Source: Aquincola sp. (lineage in GTDB: Bacteria; Pseudomonadota; Gammaproteobacteria; Burkholderiales; Burkholderiaceae_C). From it: a stretch of 64,000 nt of DNA. This document shows positions 57,168-64,000 of the stretch, piece after piece. The notes beneath the pieces are model-generated. The model was given only the letters and a program-made list of their open reading frames with translations, made no database searches and was not told the origin of the DNA. Position 1 is the stretch's first letter. Every line of letters begins with the position of its first letter. The DNA is taken from contig JALHQP010000006.1 of NCBI GenBank assembly GCA_022841885.1, positions 1 to 64,000 of the forward strand. Reading direction: 5' to 3'. The position numbers and the translations under genes are program-made.

Positions 57168-57851
57168 TCAGGTGCGCGACTTGCGGTACGGCTCCTCGAA
57201 GTCGAGGAAGTCCCGCTCGGCGAGTGCGTCGCGCACCCAGGCGGCCACGCCGGGCGCGGCCCAGACCCGATCGGCATAGGCCTGCGCATCGGCCGACAGC
57301 GGCAGGCCGTAGGTGCGAGTGCGCGCGACCACCGGCGCGTAGTACGCGTCGACGATGCCGAAGCCCCCAAACAGGTAGGGGCCGCCGCTGGCAGCCAGCT
57401 GCTGCGACCACATCGCGTCGATGCGGGCCAGGTCGGCCCGCACCGCGGCCTGTTCGGCCAGCACGCGCGCGCCGACTTCGGGCAGTGCCGCCTCGATGTT
57501 CATCGTGCAGTGACTGCGCAGCGCCGAGAAGCCGGCGTGCATCTCGCAGGCCAGGCTGCGTGCGCGGGCGCGCTGCAGCGGGTCGCGCGGCCACAGCGGG
57601 TGATCCGGGAAGCGGTCCGCCAGGGTTTCGGCAATGGCCAACGTGTCCCAGACCGAGAAGCCGTCGACCACGAGCACCGGCACCTTGCCCACCGGCGTGA
57701 AGCGCGCCAGGCGCTGGTAGAAGCCCGAGGCTGGCGTGAAGTCGAAGCGCAGCTTGATCTCCTCGAACTCGATGCCGAACTGGCGCATCAGCACCCACGG
57801 TCGCATCGACCACGACGAGTAGTTCTTGTTGCCGATCACCAGTTGAAGCAT
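57168..57851 (-). CDS. Glutathione S-transferase family protein
   Basis: 227 residues. The thioredoxin-like half opens LVIGNKNYSSWSMRPWVLMRQFGI, with the GSH-site serine in YSSWS and the cis-proline in GKVPVLV. The helical half has GFGIVDAYYAPVVART. This layout is seen in a GST subgroup common in proteobacteria; the substrate is unknown. Its stop is 4 nt from that of convergent trmB. Confidence 0.9.
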   Translation of the reverse strand: MLQLVIGNKNYSSWSMRPWVLMRQFGIEFEEIKLRFDFTPASGFYQRLARFTPVGKVPVLVVDGFSVWDTLAIAETLADRFPDHPLWPRDPLQRARARSLACEMHAGFSALRSHCTMNIEAALPEVGARVLAEQAAVRADLARIDAMWSQQLAASGGPYLFGGFGIVDAYYAPVVARTRTYGLPLSADAQAYADRVWAAPGVAAWVRDALAERDFLDFEEPYRKSRT

Positions 57852-57942
57852 GGGCAGTCCTCCTTTGCAAGCGCGATGCTATCGGCCGACGAAGTTTCGA
57901 GTGATGCGCTTCGGTGATGGCTGTGATGCACGCCGCCGCGCG

Positions 57943-58806
57943 CTACGCCTTCCAGTCCACCCACCCGGTCCACGCCGTCAGCAGCACGAGCCCGCCGAAC
58001 ACGATGCGGTACCAGGCGAAGGCACTGAAGTCGTGCGTCGACACATAGCGGATCAGCCAGCGGATGCACAGCAGCGCCGACACGAAGGCAAACACCGTGC
58101 CGACCGCGAACATCGGCAGGTCGGCCATCGACAGCGCCCCGCGCTCTTTCCACACTGAATAAGCGCCGGCGCCGATCAGGGTCGGGATCGCCAGGTAGAA
58201 GCTGAACTCGGTGGCCGCCTTGCGCGAGAAGCCGAACACCATTGCGCCAATGATCGTCGCTCCCGAGCGGCTGGTACCGGGTATCAGCGCCAGGCACTGC
58301 ACCAGGCCCACCTTGAGCGCATCGAGCGCACTCATGTCGTCGACCGTCTCGACCCGCGCGTGGCGCTGGCCCTCGAGGTCACGCTCGCCATAGGCCTTGC
58401 GGTGCCGCGCCTCCACCCACAGGATGATCACGCCGCCGACCACGAAGGCCAGCGCCACCGGCACCGGATGGAACAGATGCGCCTTGATCGCGCTGCCGAG
58501 CAGCAGGCCGAACACGACCGCGGGTGCAAAGGCGATCAGCACGTTGCGCGCGAAGCGCTGCGCCACCGGGTCGCGCCCGAGGCCGCCGAAGGTGCGCGCC
58601 AGGCGCTCGCGGTACTCCCAGATCACGGCGAACATCGCGCCGGTCTGGATCGCCACCTCGAACACCTTGACCGCGCTGCCGGTGAAGTCCAGCAGCGAGG
58701 CCGCGAGGATCAGGTGCCCGGTCGACGAGATCGGCAGGAACTCGGTGAGTCCCTCGACGACGCCCATCACCGCGGCCTTCGCCAGCACCCACCACTCCAC
58801 GCGCAC
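57943..58806 (-). CDS. uppP: Undecaprenyl-diphosphate phosphatase (UppP/BacA)
   Basis: 287 residues, a polytopic inner-membrane enzyme that recycles the lipid carrier for cell-wall synthesis. The two catalytic motifs are [17 protein letters not shown] near residue 17 and [12 protein letters not shown] near 170. High expression gives bacitracin resistance. It stands alone, with no operon partner evident. Confidence 0.95.
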   Translation of the reverse strand: MRVEWWVLAKAAVMGVVEGLTEFLPISSTGHLILAASLLDFTGSAVKVFEVAIQTGAMFAVIWEYRERLARTFGGLGRDPVAQRFARNVLIAFAPAVVFGLLLGSAIKAHLFHPVPVALAFVVGGVIILWVEARHRKAYGERDLEGQRHARVETVDDMSALDALKVGLVQCLALIPGTSRSGATIIGAMVFGFSRKAATEFSFYLAIPTLIGAGAYSVWKERGALSMADLPMFAVGTVFAFVSALLCIRWLIRYVSTHDFSAFAWYRIVFGGLVLLTAWTGWVDWKA

Positions 58807-58866
58807 TCCCTCGCGCCGCGCACGCCCGCGGCAAAGGCGCGGATGATACCGGCCGGGTCTGCTGCC

Positions 58867-59439
58867 TCAGCGGCCCTCGACGAAACGCAGTTCGATGCCG
58901 CGTGCGGTGACCACGAAGTCGGCGCGCTCGAGGCCGGCGCGCTTGAGCGCCTCGCGCCGTTCGTCGTTGACGCGGTAGATCACGAAGTCGTCGAGCATCC
59001 GTTCGGCCAGCGCACCACCCAGGCGCGCCGCCTGCGCCGACAGCGGCGTGCCGCCGACGTCGAGCGTCAGCGCACTCACCTTCACCTGTGCCAGCCGCAC
59101 GGTGGCGTCGCTCGGCTCGTAGCGCAGCCCGTGATCGAGCGCCAGCCGGCCGCCCAGGCTGCGGCCCGACAGGCGCTCCACCGCCGACAGTTCCAGTTCG
59201 GTCGCGATGCGGTTGCGCTCGGGCAGCATGCGCACCACCGGCCGCACCAAGCTCAGGTCCACCACCTCGAGCACACGCCGCTCGCGCGGAAACTGGCGCT
59301 CGATCAGGGTCTGCAGGTCGGCATGCGACAGCGTCAGGTTGCGCGGGCCGAGGCTGGCGCAGCCGGCGAGGGCCGCACCCAGCAACGCGGCCAGGGTGGC
59401 GACCGCGCCGCGGCGCGAAAGTCGGGGGTCGGGCCGCAT
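58867..59439 (-). CDS. DUF1439 lipoprotein (YceB-like)
   Basis: 190 residues. The lipobox is ALAGC after a signal starting RLSRRGAVATLAALLG. The family pattern NLTLSHADLQTLIERQFPRERR and TLDVGGTPLSAQA fits DUF1439, which folds as a TULIP-like lipid-binding barrel. The ATG at 59439 follows GAGGAGCA by four bases. It is divergent from the TetR gene. Confidence 0.85.
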   Translation of the reverse strand: MRPDPRLSRRGAVATLAALLGAALAGCASLGPRNLTLSHADLQTLIERQFPRERRVLEVVDLSLVRPVVRMLPERNRIATELELSAVERLSGRSLGGRLALDHGLRYEPSDATVRLAQVKVSALTLDVGGTPLSAQAARLGGALAERMLDDFVIYRVNDERREALKRAGLERADFVVTARGIELRFVEGR

Positions 59440-59559
59440 CGGTGCTCCTCGGTCGTCGATGGACCGCACAACGCCCCCTTGGCGCCGCCGGATGACCGGC
59501 CGCGGGCTTGCGCTGGCGCAATGGCCCCGCGTTGACCCCGACCGGCGCGCTGGACTACA

Positions 59560-59581
59560 TTACTGACCAGTCGGTCAGTAA
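59560..59581. promoter_or_regulatory. TetR operator upstream of the second TetR gene
   Basis: TTACTGACC-AGTC-GGTCAGTAA is a perfect 9-bp inverted repeat ending five bases before the TetR start codon. The GACC-N4-GGTC core is the classic AcrR/TetR operator shape, so autorepression is expected. Confidence 0.85.
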
Positions 59582-59585
59582 TTCG

Positions 59586-60227
59586 ATGTCCACCGCCACG
59601 TCCCCCGCCCGTCAGCGCCGCAAGGACGCCCGCCCGCTCGAACTGCTCGAGGCGGCGCTGGCGCTGTTCGGCGAGAGGGGTTTCGCCGCCACCCGCATCG
59701 AAGAGGTAGCCCAGCGCGCCGGCGTCTCCAAGGGCACGCTCTATCTGTACTACCCGAGCAAGGAAGAACTGTTCAAGGCGGTGATTGCGCACTACCTGTC
59801 GTCGCGCATCGCCGACACGGCACAGCAGGTCGAGGCCTATCGCGGCGCGATGGGGCCCTTGCTGCAGGACCTGCTCGTCAGCTGGTGGCAGCAGACCTAT
59901 GCCAGCCCGGCCTCGGCCGCGTTCAAGATCATCATCTCGGAGTCACGCAACTTTCCCGAGATCGCCGAGTACTACGTGCACCATGTCATCGAGCCCGGTT
60001 CGGCGCTGATCGGCGGCATCATCGGACGCGGCGTGGCCAGCGGCGAGTTCCACACCGACAACATCGAGGACGTGGTGCACTCGCTGGTACTGCCGATGGT
60101 GATGGTGTGCGCGCACAAGCACGGCCTGGGCGCCTGCTCGCACCACCACAAGATCGACGGCCATGCATTCATTGCGGCGCATGTGTCCTTGATCGTGCGC
60201 GGCCTGACGCACCGGCCGCGAAACTAG
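59586..60227 (+). CDS. TetR/AcrR-family regulator
   Basis: 213 residues. HTH at about 15-60 (LELLEAALALFGERGFAATRIEEVAQRAGVSKGTLYLYYPSKEELF). The C-terminus (SESRNFPEIAEYYVHHVIEPGSALIGGIIGRG) is of the TetR_C_33 or AefR-like type found with efflux pumps. A histidine/cysteine-rich patch (CAHKHGLGACSHHHK) near 185 could bind metal. Pcm and a TolC-type gene follow on the same strand. Confidence 0.9.
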   Translation: MSTATSPARQRRKDARPLELLEAALALFGERGFAATRIEEVAQRAGVSKGTLYLYYPSKEELFKAVIAHYLSSRIADTAQQVEAYRGAMGPLLQDLLVSWWQQTYASPASAAFKIIISESRNFPEIAEYYVHHVIEPGSALIGGIIGRGVASGEFHTDNIEDVVHSLVLPMVMVCAHKHGLGACSHHHKIDGHAFIAAHVSLIVRGLTHRPRN

Positions 60228-60270
60228 AATCGCGCCCTTCCCCCACCCGCCTCCTGCAAGCCTTCCTGCC

Positions 60271-60924
60271 ATGGACCTCGAACAAGCGCGCTTCAACATG
60301 ATCGAGCAGCAGATCCGCCCCTGGGAGGTGCTCGACCAGAACGTGCTGTCGCTGCTGGCCGCGGTGCGGCGCGAGGACTTCGTGCCGCCGGTCTACAAGG
60401 CGCTGGCCTTCGTCGACACCGAGGTGCCGCTGCCCGAGGGCCAGTGCATGCTGGCGCCCAAGGTCGAGGCGCGCCTGCTGCAGGAACTCAAGCTGCAGGG
60501 CCACGAGCGCGTGCTTGAGGTCGGTGCCGGCTCCGGCTTCATGGCTGCGCTGCTCGGTCACCAGGCGCAGCAGGTCGTCTCGCTCGAGATCCGCCCCGCG
60601 CTGGCCGCGCTCGCGCGCGCCAACCTGCAGCGGGCCGGCGTCGCCAACGTGATGGTCGGCGAGGCCGACGGCTCCAGGCCGGTGGCCCACGAGGCGCCGT
60701 TCGACGCCATCGTGCTGTCCGGCTCGGTGGCCGAGGTGTCGGCCGCCACGTTGACGCGCCTGAAGGTGGGCGGCCGCCTGATCGGCATCGAAGGCCAGGA
60801 ACCGGTCATGCGCGCGGTGCTGATCACGCGCGTGGCCGAACACCAGTTCAAGCGCGTCGAGCTGTTCGACACCGTGGCGCCGCGCCTGTCCGGCTTCGGC
60901 GAGCCGTCGCGCTTCGCGTTCTGA
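60271..60924 (+). CDS. pcm: Protein-L-isoaspartate O-methyltransferase family (Pcm)
   Basis: 217 residues. The opening ARFNMIEQQIRPWEVLDQNVL and the SAM motif ERVLEVGAGSGFMAALLG, with QVVSLEIRP, are typical of the betaproteobacterial Pcm group that precedes tolC. It would repair isoaspartyl residues, though this subgroup lacks the longer C-terminal extension of E. coli Pcm. Confidence 0.88.
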   Translation: MDLEQARFNMIEQQIRPWEVLDQNVLSLLAAVRREDFVPPVYKALAFVDTEVPLPEGQCMLAPKVEARLLQELKLQGHERVLEVGAGSGFMAALLGHQAQQVVSLEIRPALAALARANLQRAGVANVMVGEADGSRPVAHEAPFDAIVLSGSVAEVSAATLTRLKVGGRLIGIEGQEPVMRAVLITRVAEHQFKRVELFDTVAPRLSGFGEPSRFAF

Positions 60925-61043
60925 CATTGCAATTCAAGACCTTCATTTGGCATCTCGTCGCAGCACAGGGGCCGTCACCGCGGCCTGAGGCTACAACGCG
61001 CGCTTCACGAGAAACCGACCCACATCCCGGAGGAACCCCGCCC

Positions 61044-62381
61044 ATGCCGCGCCGTACCCTGCCCCTGCTGTCCGCCGCCCTGGCCGCGAGCCTGCTGCTC
61101 GCGCTGCCGGCGCGCGCGCAGAGCCTGCAAGAGCTGTACGACGCGGCGCGCGCGTACGACGCCAGCTACCTGGCTGCGCGCGCGCTGGCCGACTCGTCGC
61201 AGTACCGCCTCGAGCAGACGCGTGCCTTGAGCCGCCCCAACGTCAGTGCGGTGGGCAGCATCACGCGCAGCGAGACCGACCCGCCGGCCTCGGCCACCAA
61301 TCCGGGCGGCTCGAACATCGGCCTGACGACGAGCGCGATCACGCTCAGCGGCCGCCAGCCCTTGTTCAACCGCAGCAACAGCAGCACGATCAGCCAGGCC
61401 GAGCGCACGTTCGAGATCGCCAAGGCCGACCTGCAGATCGCCGAGCAGGACCTGATCGTGCGCGTCGCGCAGGCCTACTTCGACGTGCTGGTGGCCAAGG
61501 ACGCGCTGGCCGCCACGCAAGCCAACAAGCAGGCCGCCGGCGAGCAACTGGCGTCGGCCAAACGCAATTTCGAGGTCGGTACCGCGACCATCACCGACAC
61601 GCGTGAGGCCCAGGCACGCTTCGACCTCGGCACCGCGCAGGAGATCGCTGCCGACAACGACCTGCGCGCCAAACGCATCGCGCTGGACGTGCTGGTCGGC
61701 CGCACCAATGTCGAACCCAAGCCGCTGGCCACGCCGGTGGCGCTGCCGGCGGTGGTGCCAGCCAATGTCGAGGACTGGGTCGGCCCGTCGCAGAGCGGCC
61801 ATCCCTCGGTGCGCAAGGCCCTGCTCGGCGCCGAGATCGCCAAGCTCGAGACCGAGAAGGCGCGTGCCGGCCACCTGCCCACGGTCGACGCGGTCGGCAG
61901 CCTCGGCTCCAGCCACGCCAACTACAACCGCCTGGGCGTCAACGGCAGCACGTCCAACGCCTCGATCGGGGTGCAGGTCAACGTGCCGATCTTCTCCGGC
62001 TACTCGGTGCAGAACCGCATCAAGGAAACGCTGGCACTCGAAGAGAAGTCGCGCAACGACCTCGAGGCCGCGCGCCGCTCGGTGGCGCAGGGCACACGCG
62101 TCGCCTACTTCGGCGTGCAGTCGGGCCAGGCCCAGGCCAAGGCGCTCGAAGCGGCCGAGGCCTCGGGCAAGCTGGCGCTCGAGGCCACGCAACTCGGCTA
62201 CCGCGTCGGCGTGCGCGTCAACCTCGACGTGCTCAATGCCCAGCGCGACCTCTACAGCACGCAACGCGACCTGTCCAAGGCGCGCTACGACTCGCTGCTG
62301 GCCACGCTGCGCCTGCGCCAGGCCGCCGGTACGCTGCAGCCCTCGGACGTGAACGCGGTCAACGCGCTGCTCGCCAAGTAG
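61044..62381 (+). CDS. tolC: TolC-family outer-membrane channel protein
   Basis: 445 residues. The signal peptide ends LPARAQS; SLQELYDAARAYDASYLAARA begins the first coiled-coil repeat. The second repeat has HPSVRKALLGAEIAKLETEKAR, and GYRVGVRVNLDVLNAQRDLYSTQRDL is diagnostic. It forms the exit duct for type I secretion or tripartite efflux. GGAGGAA lies before the ATG at 61044, and a strong terminator follows. Confidence 0.92.
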   Translation: MPRRTLPLLSAALAASLLLALPARAQSLQELYDAARAYDASYLAARALADSSQYRLEQTRALSRPNVSAVGSITRSETDPPASATNPGGSNIGLTTSAITLSGRQPLFNRSNSSTISQAERTFEIAKADLQIAEQDLIVRVAQAYFDVLVAKDALAATQANKQAAGEQLASAKRNFEVGTATITDTREAQARFDLGTAQEIAADNDLRAKRIALDVLVGRTNVEPKPLATPVALPAVVPANVEDWVGPSQSGHPSVRKALLGAEIAKLETEKARAGHLPTVDAVGSLGSSHANYNRLGVNGSTSNASIGVQVNVPIFSGYSVQNRIKETLALEEKSRNDLEAARRSVAQGTRVAYFGVQSGQAQAKALEAAEASGKLALEATQLGYRVGVRVNLDVLNAQRDLYSTQRDLSKARYDSLLATLRLRQAAGTLQPSDVNAVNALLAK

Positions 62382-62420
62382 TCCGCGCACCCGCGTAAAG
62401 CTGGGTAAATCCACCGGGGG

Positions 62421-62454
62421 CGGCGTCGCGCGCTTCAACGCGCGGCGCCGTTTT
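62421..62454 (+). terminator. Rho-independent terminator after tolC
   Basis: A 12-bp stem (CGGCGTCGCGCG with CGCGCGGCGCCG, one G-T wobble) around CTTCAA, followed by TTTT, 40 nt after the tolC stop. Confidence 0.85.
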
Positions 62455-62488
62455 GCCGTTAGCCTCGGATCCTGGCGAGGAGACGGGC

Positions 62489-63991
62489 ATGAGCACTCAA
62501 CCCGCATTGCAGGCGGCGATCGCCGCCCAGCGCTTCGGCCTCGGCGAAGCGGCGATCGAGTCCAGCGTGGGCAGCGATCCGCGCGGCTGGCTGCGCTCGC
62601 AGATCGGCCCCGCCGACCCGCAACGCAATGCCGCCGGCGAGGCGATGCCGGCGGCAGACATCGGTCTGCGCCGCATGGCCGAGTTCCAGCTGCAGCGGCG
62701 TCAGCGCCGCGAACCGCCGCCGGCCATGGCGATGGGCGACAGCGCGATGCAGGACGCGCGCTCGGGCGAACAGCAGTTCGGCGAGCACTTTCGCAGCCTG
62801 GTGCAGGCTGACACCCGCGCTCGCCTGGGCACCGCCGCGACGACGACGCGCCCTTTCGCCGAGCGCCTGGCCCTGTTCTGGAGCAACCACTTCACCGTCT
62901 CGATGGCCAAGGCCAGCGCCCGCGGCCTGGTCGGTGCCTTCGAGCGCGAGGCGATCCGCCCACACATCGCGGGCCGCTTCGAGGACCTGCTGCGCGCTGC
63001 CGTGATGCACCCGGGCATGCTGCGCTACCTCGACAACGAGCAGTCGGCAGGGCCGAACTCCACGGTGGTCACGCGCCGCGCCCGCGCGGCCCGAAACGAC
63101 GACCCGCAAGGCCCGCGCATCACCGGCCTCAATGAGAACCTGGCGCGCGAGGTGCTGGAGCTGCACACGCTCGGCGCGGCGTCGGCGCGCGCCGGCGTCT
63201 ACACGCAGGCCGACGTCACCGCCTTCGCTGCGGTGTTGACCGGCTGGCGCGTGCCGCTGTACGCCTACGCGCCCGACATGGCGCCGCCGCGGCGCATCAA
63301 CCTCAACGTTGTGGCACCGCTCGGTGCGGTGAGCCCGACGCGCTTCGAACCGGCGTGGCACGAACCCGGCGCCAAGACCGTGCTCGGGCAACGCATCCCC
63401 GAAGGCGTCGACGGCCTGTCGCGCGTGCTGCAGTTGCTGGCGCGCCACCCGGCCACGGCGAACTTCGTCGCCACCAAGCTGGCGCGCCACTTCGTCGCCG
63501 ACGAGCCGCCGCCGGCCCTCGTCGAGCGCCTGGCGCAAACCTATCTGCGCAACGACGGCGACCTGCCCGGCGTCTACCGCGCGCTGATCGACGCGCCCGA
63601 AGCCTGGCAACCCGCGCTCGCCAAGCTCAAGTCGCCCGAGGAGATGGTGCTGTCCTCGGTGCGCGTGCTGCGCCTGGGCCACAGGGCCTTCGAGCGCCAG
63701 CCCGACGGCGGCGTGAGCCTGCTCGGCCAGCGCGTGCAGTCCGCGCCGTCGCCGGCCGGCTGGCCCGACCAGGCCGACGAGTGGCTCGGCCCGGACGCCG
63801 TGTGGAAACGCGTCGAGTGGGTCACTCGCGTCGCCGAGCGCGTCGGCGGCCAGGTCGACGCACGCGCACTCGCACAAGCCAGCCTCGGACCGCTGCTCAG
63901 CGCGAACACGGCCAAGCAGATCGAACGCGCGGCCGACGGCCCGCAGGCGCTGGCCCTGCTGCTGCTCGCCCCCGAATTCCAGCGCCGATAG
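62489..63991 (+). CDS. DUF1800 protein
   Basis: 500 residues. Distinctive parts are AAQRFGLGEAA, LALFWSNHFTVSMAKA, GLNENLAREVLELHTLG, DVTAFAAVLTGWR and FVATKLARHFVADEPP. DUF1800 genes nearly always precede a DUF1501 gene, and the ribosome site GGAGGAGA at 63991-63999 fits such a partner starting just past the window. The pair is periplasmic in many bacteria, but no signal peptide is visible here. The biochemical role is unknown. Confidence 0.9.
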   Translation: MSTQPALQAAIAAQRFGLGEAAIESSVGSDPRGWLRSQIGPADPQRNAAGEAMPAADIGLRRMAEFQLQRRQRREPPPAMAMGDSAMQDARSGEQQFGEHFRSLVQADTRARLGTAATTTRPFAERLALFWSNHFTVSMAKASARGLVGAFEREAIRPHIAGRFEDLLRAAVMHPGMLRYLDNEQSAGPNSTVVTRRARAARNDDPQGPRITGLNENLAREVLELHTLGAASARAGVYTQADVTAFAAVLTGWRVPLYAYAPDMAPPRRINLNVVAPLGAVSPTRFEPAWHEPGAKTVLGQRIPEGVDGLSRVLQLLARHPATANFVATKLARHFVADEPPPALVERLAQTYLRNDGDLPGVYRALIDAPEAWQPALAKLKSPEEMVLSSVRVLRLGHRAFERQPDGGVSLLGQRVQSAPSPAGWPDQADEWLGPDAVWKRVEWVTRVAERVGGQVDARALAQASLGPLLSANTAKQIERAADGPQALALLLLAPEFQRR

Positions 63992-64000
63992 GAGGAGACG

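Overview
The window is high-GC (roughly two-thirds G+C or more) chromosomal DNA, densely coded on both strands. Gene content and order (dapA-bamC, cydAB, coaBC-dut, alaS, trmB, parC/parE, pcm-tolC, many Bug-type solute-binding proteins) point to a betaproteobacterium of the Burkholderiales, probably near Rubrivivax, Leptothrix or Methylibium. The genus is inference from remembered gene order; no comparison was run.

Layout: 1-960 holds one unrecognised secreted protein in DNA that looks less GC-rich. 1037-6346 encodes a 2-oxoacid:ferredoxin oxidoreductase (korB, korA) and a flavin/iron-sulfur partner, separated by a 540-nt gap full of inverted repeats. 6465-16114 holds an orphan Bug protein, parC, glpQ, an MFS transporter, and a TonB siderophore receptor plus DUF1513 pair behind a likely Fur box. 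16199-19537 is a WYL regulator divergent from an HNH-like protein and a D-arginine dehydrogenase-like enzyme, with two perfect palindromes between them. 19542-27711 holds GNAT and methyltransferase genes, parE, then a forward run MFS / 43-residue membrane protein / methyltransferase / dapA / bamC / WalJ-like hydrolase. 27736-41843 is housekeeping: lipoprotein, ribosomal-oxygenase-like cupin, SlyD-type isomerase, dut, coaBC, cydAB, a large lipoprotein with a divergent LysR gene, an AaaT-like acetyltransferase, alaS and a degenerate GGDEF protein.

The standout locus is 41852-44616. A 2,691-nt group II intron, with a reverse transcriptase carrying an HNH domain and intact domains V and VI, splits a tRNA-Gly(CCC) gene inside the anticodon stem. 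Joining the flanks gives exactly 74 nt. The same intron carries a second, complete 74-nt tRNA-Gly(CCC) just upstream of its reverse transcriptase gene. The split gene has a one-base defect that breaks both its anticodon stem and the likely IBS2-EBS2 pairing, as expected if the internal copy has taken over.

44664-55688 is an eleven-gene, tightly overlapping minus-strand operon: a tripartite tricarboxylate transporter (two binding proteins, TctB, TctA) with two sugar-phosphate-isomerase-like TIM barrels, an enolase-superfamily enzyme, two dehydrogenases, an SDR and a DUF993 protein. It looks like an undescribed uptake and catabolism pathway for a sugar acid or carboxylate. A TetR gene next to it has matching palindromes before the operon and before itself. 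The window ends with trmB, a GST, uppP, a DUF1439 lipoprotein, a TetR gene with a textbook operator, pcm, a tolC-type gene and a DUF1800 gene.
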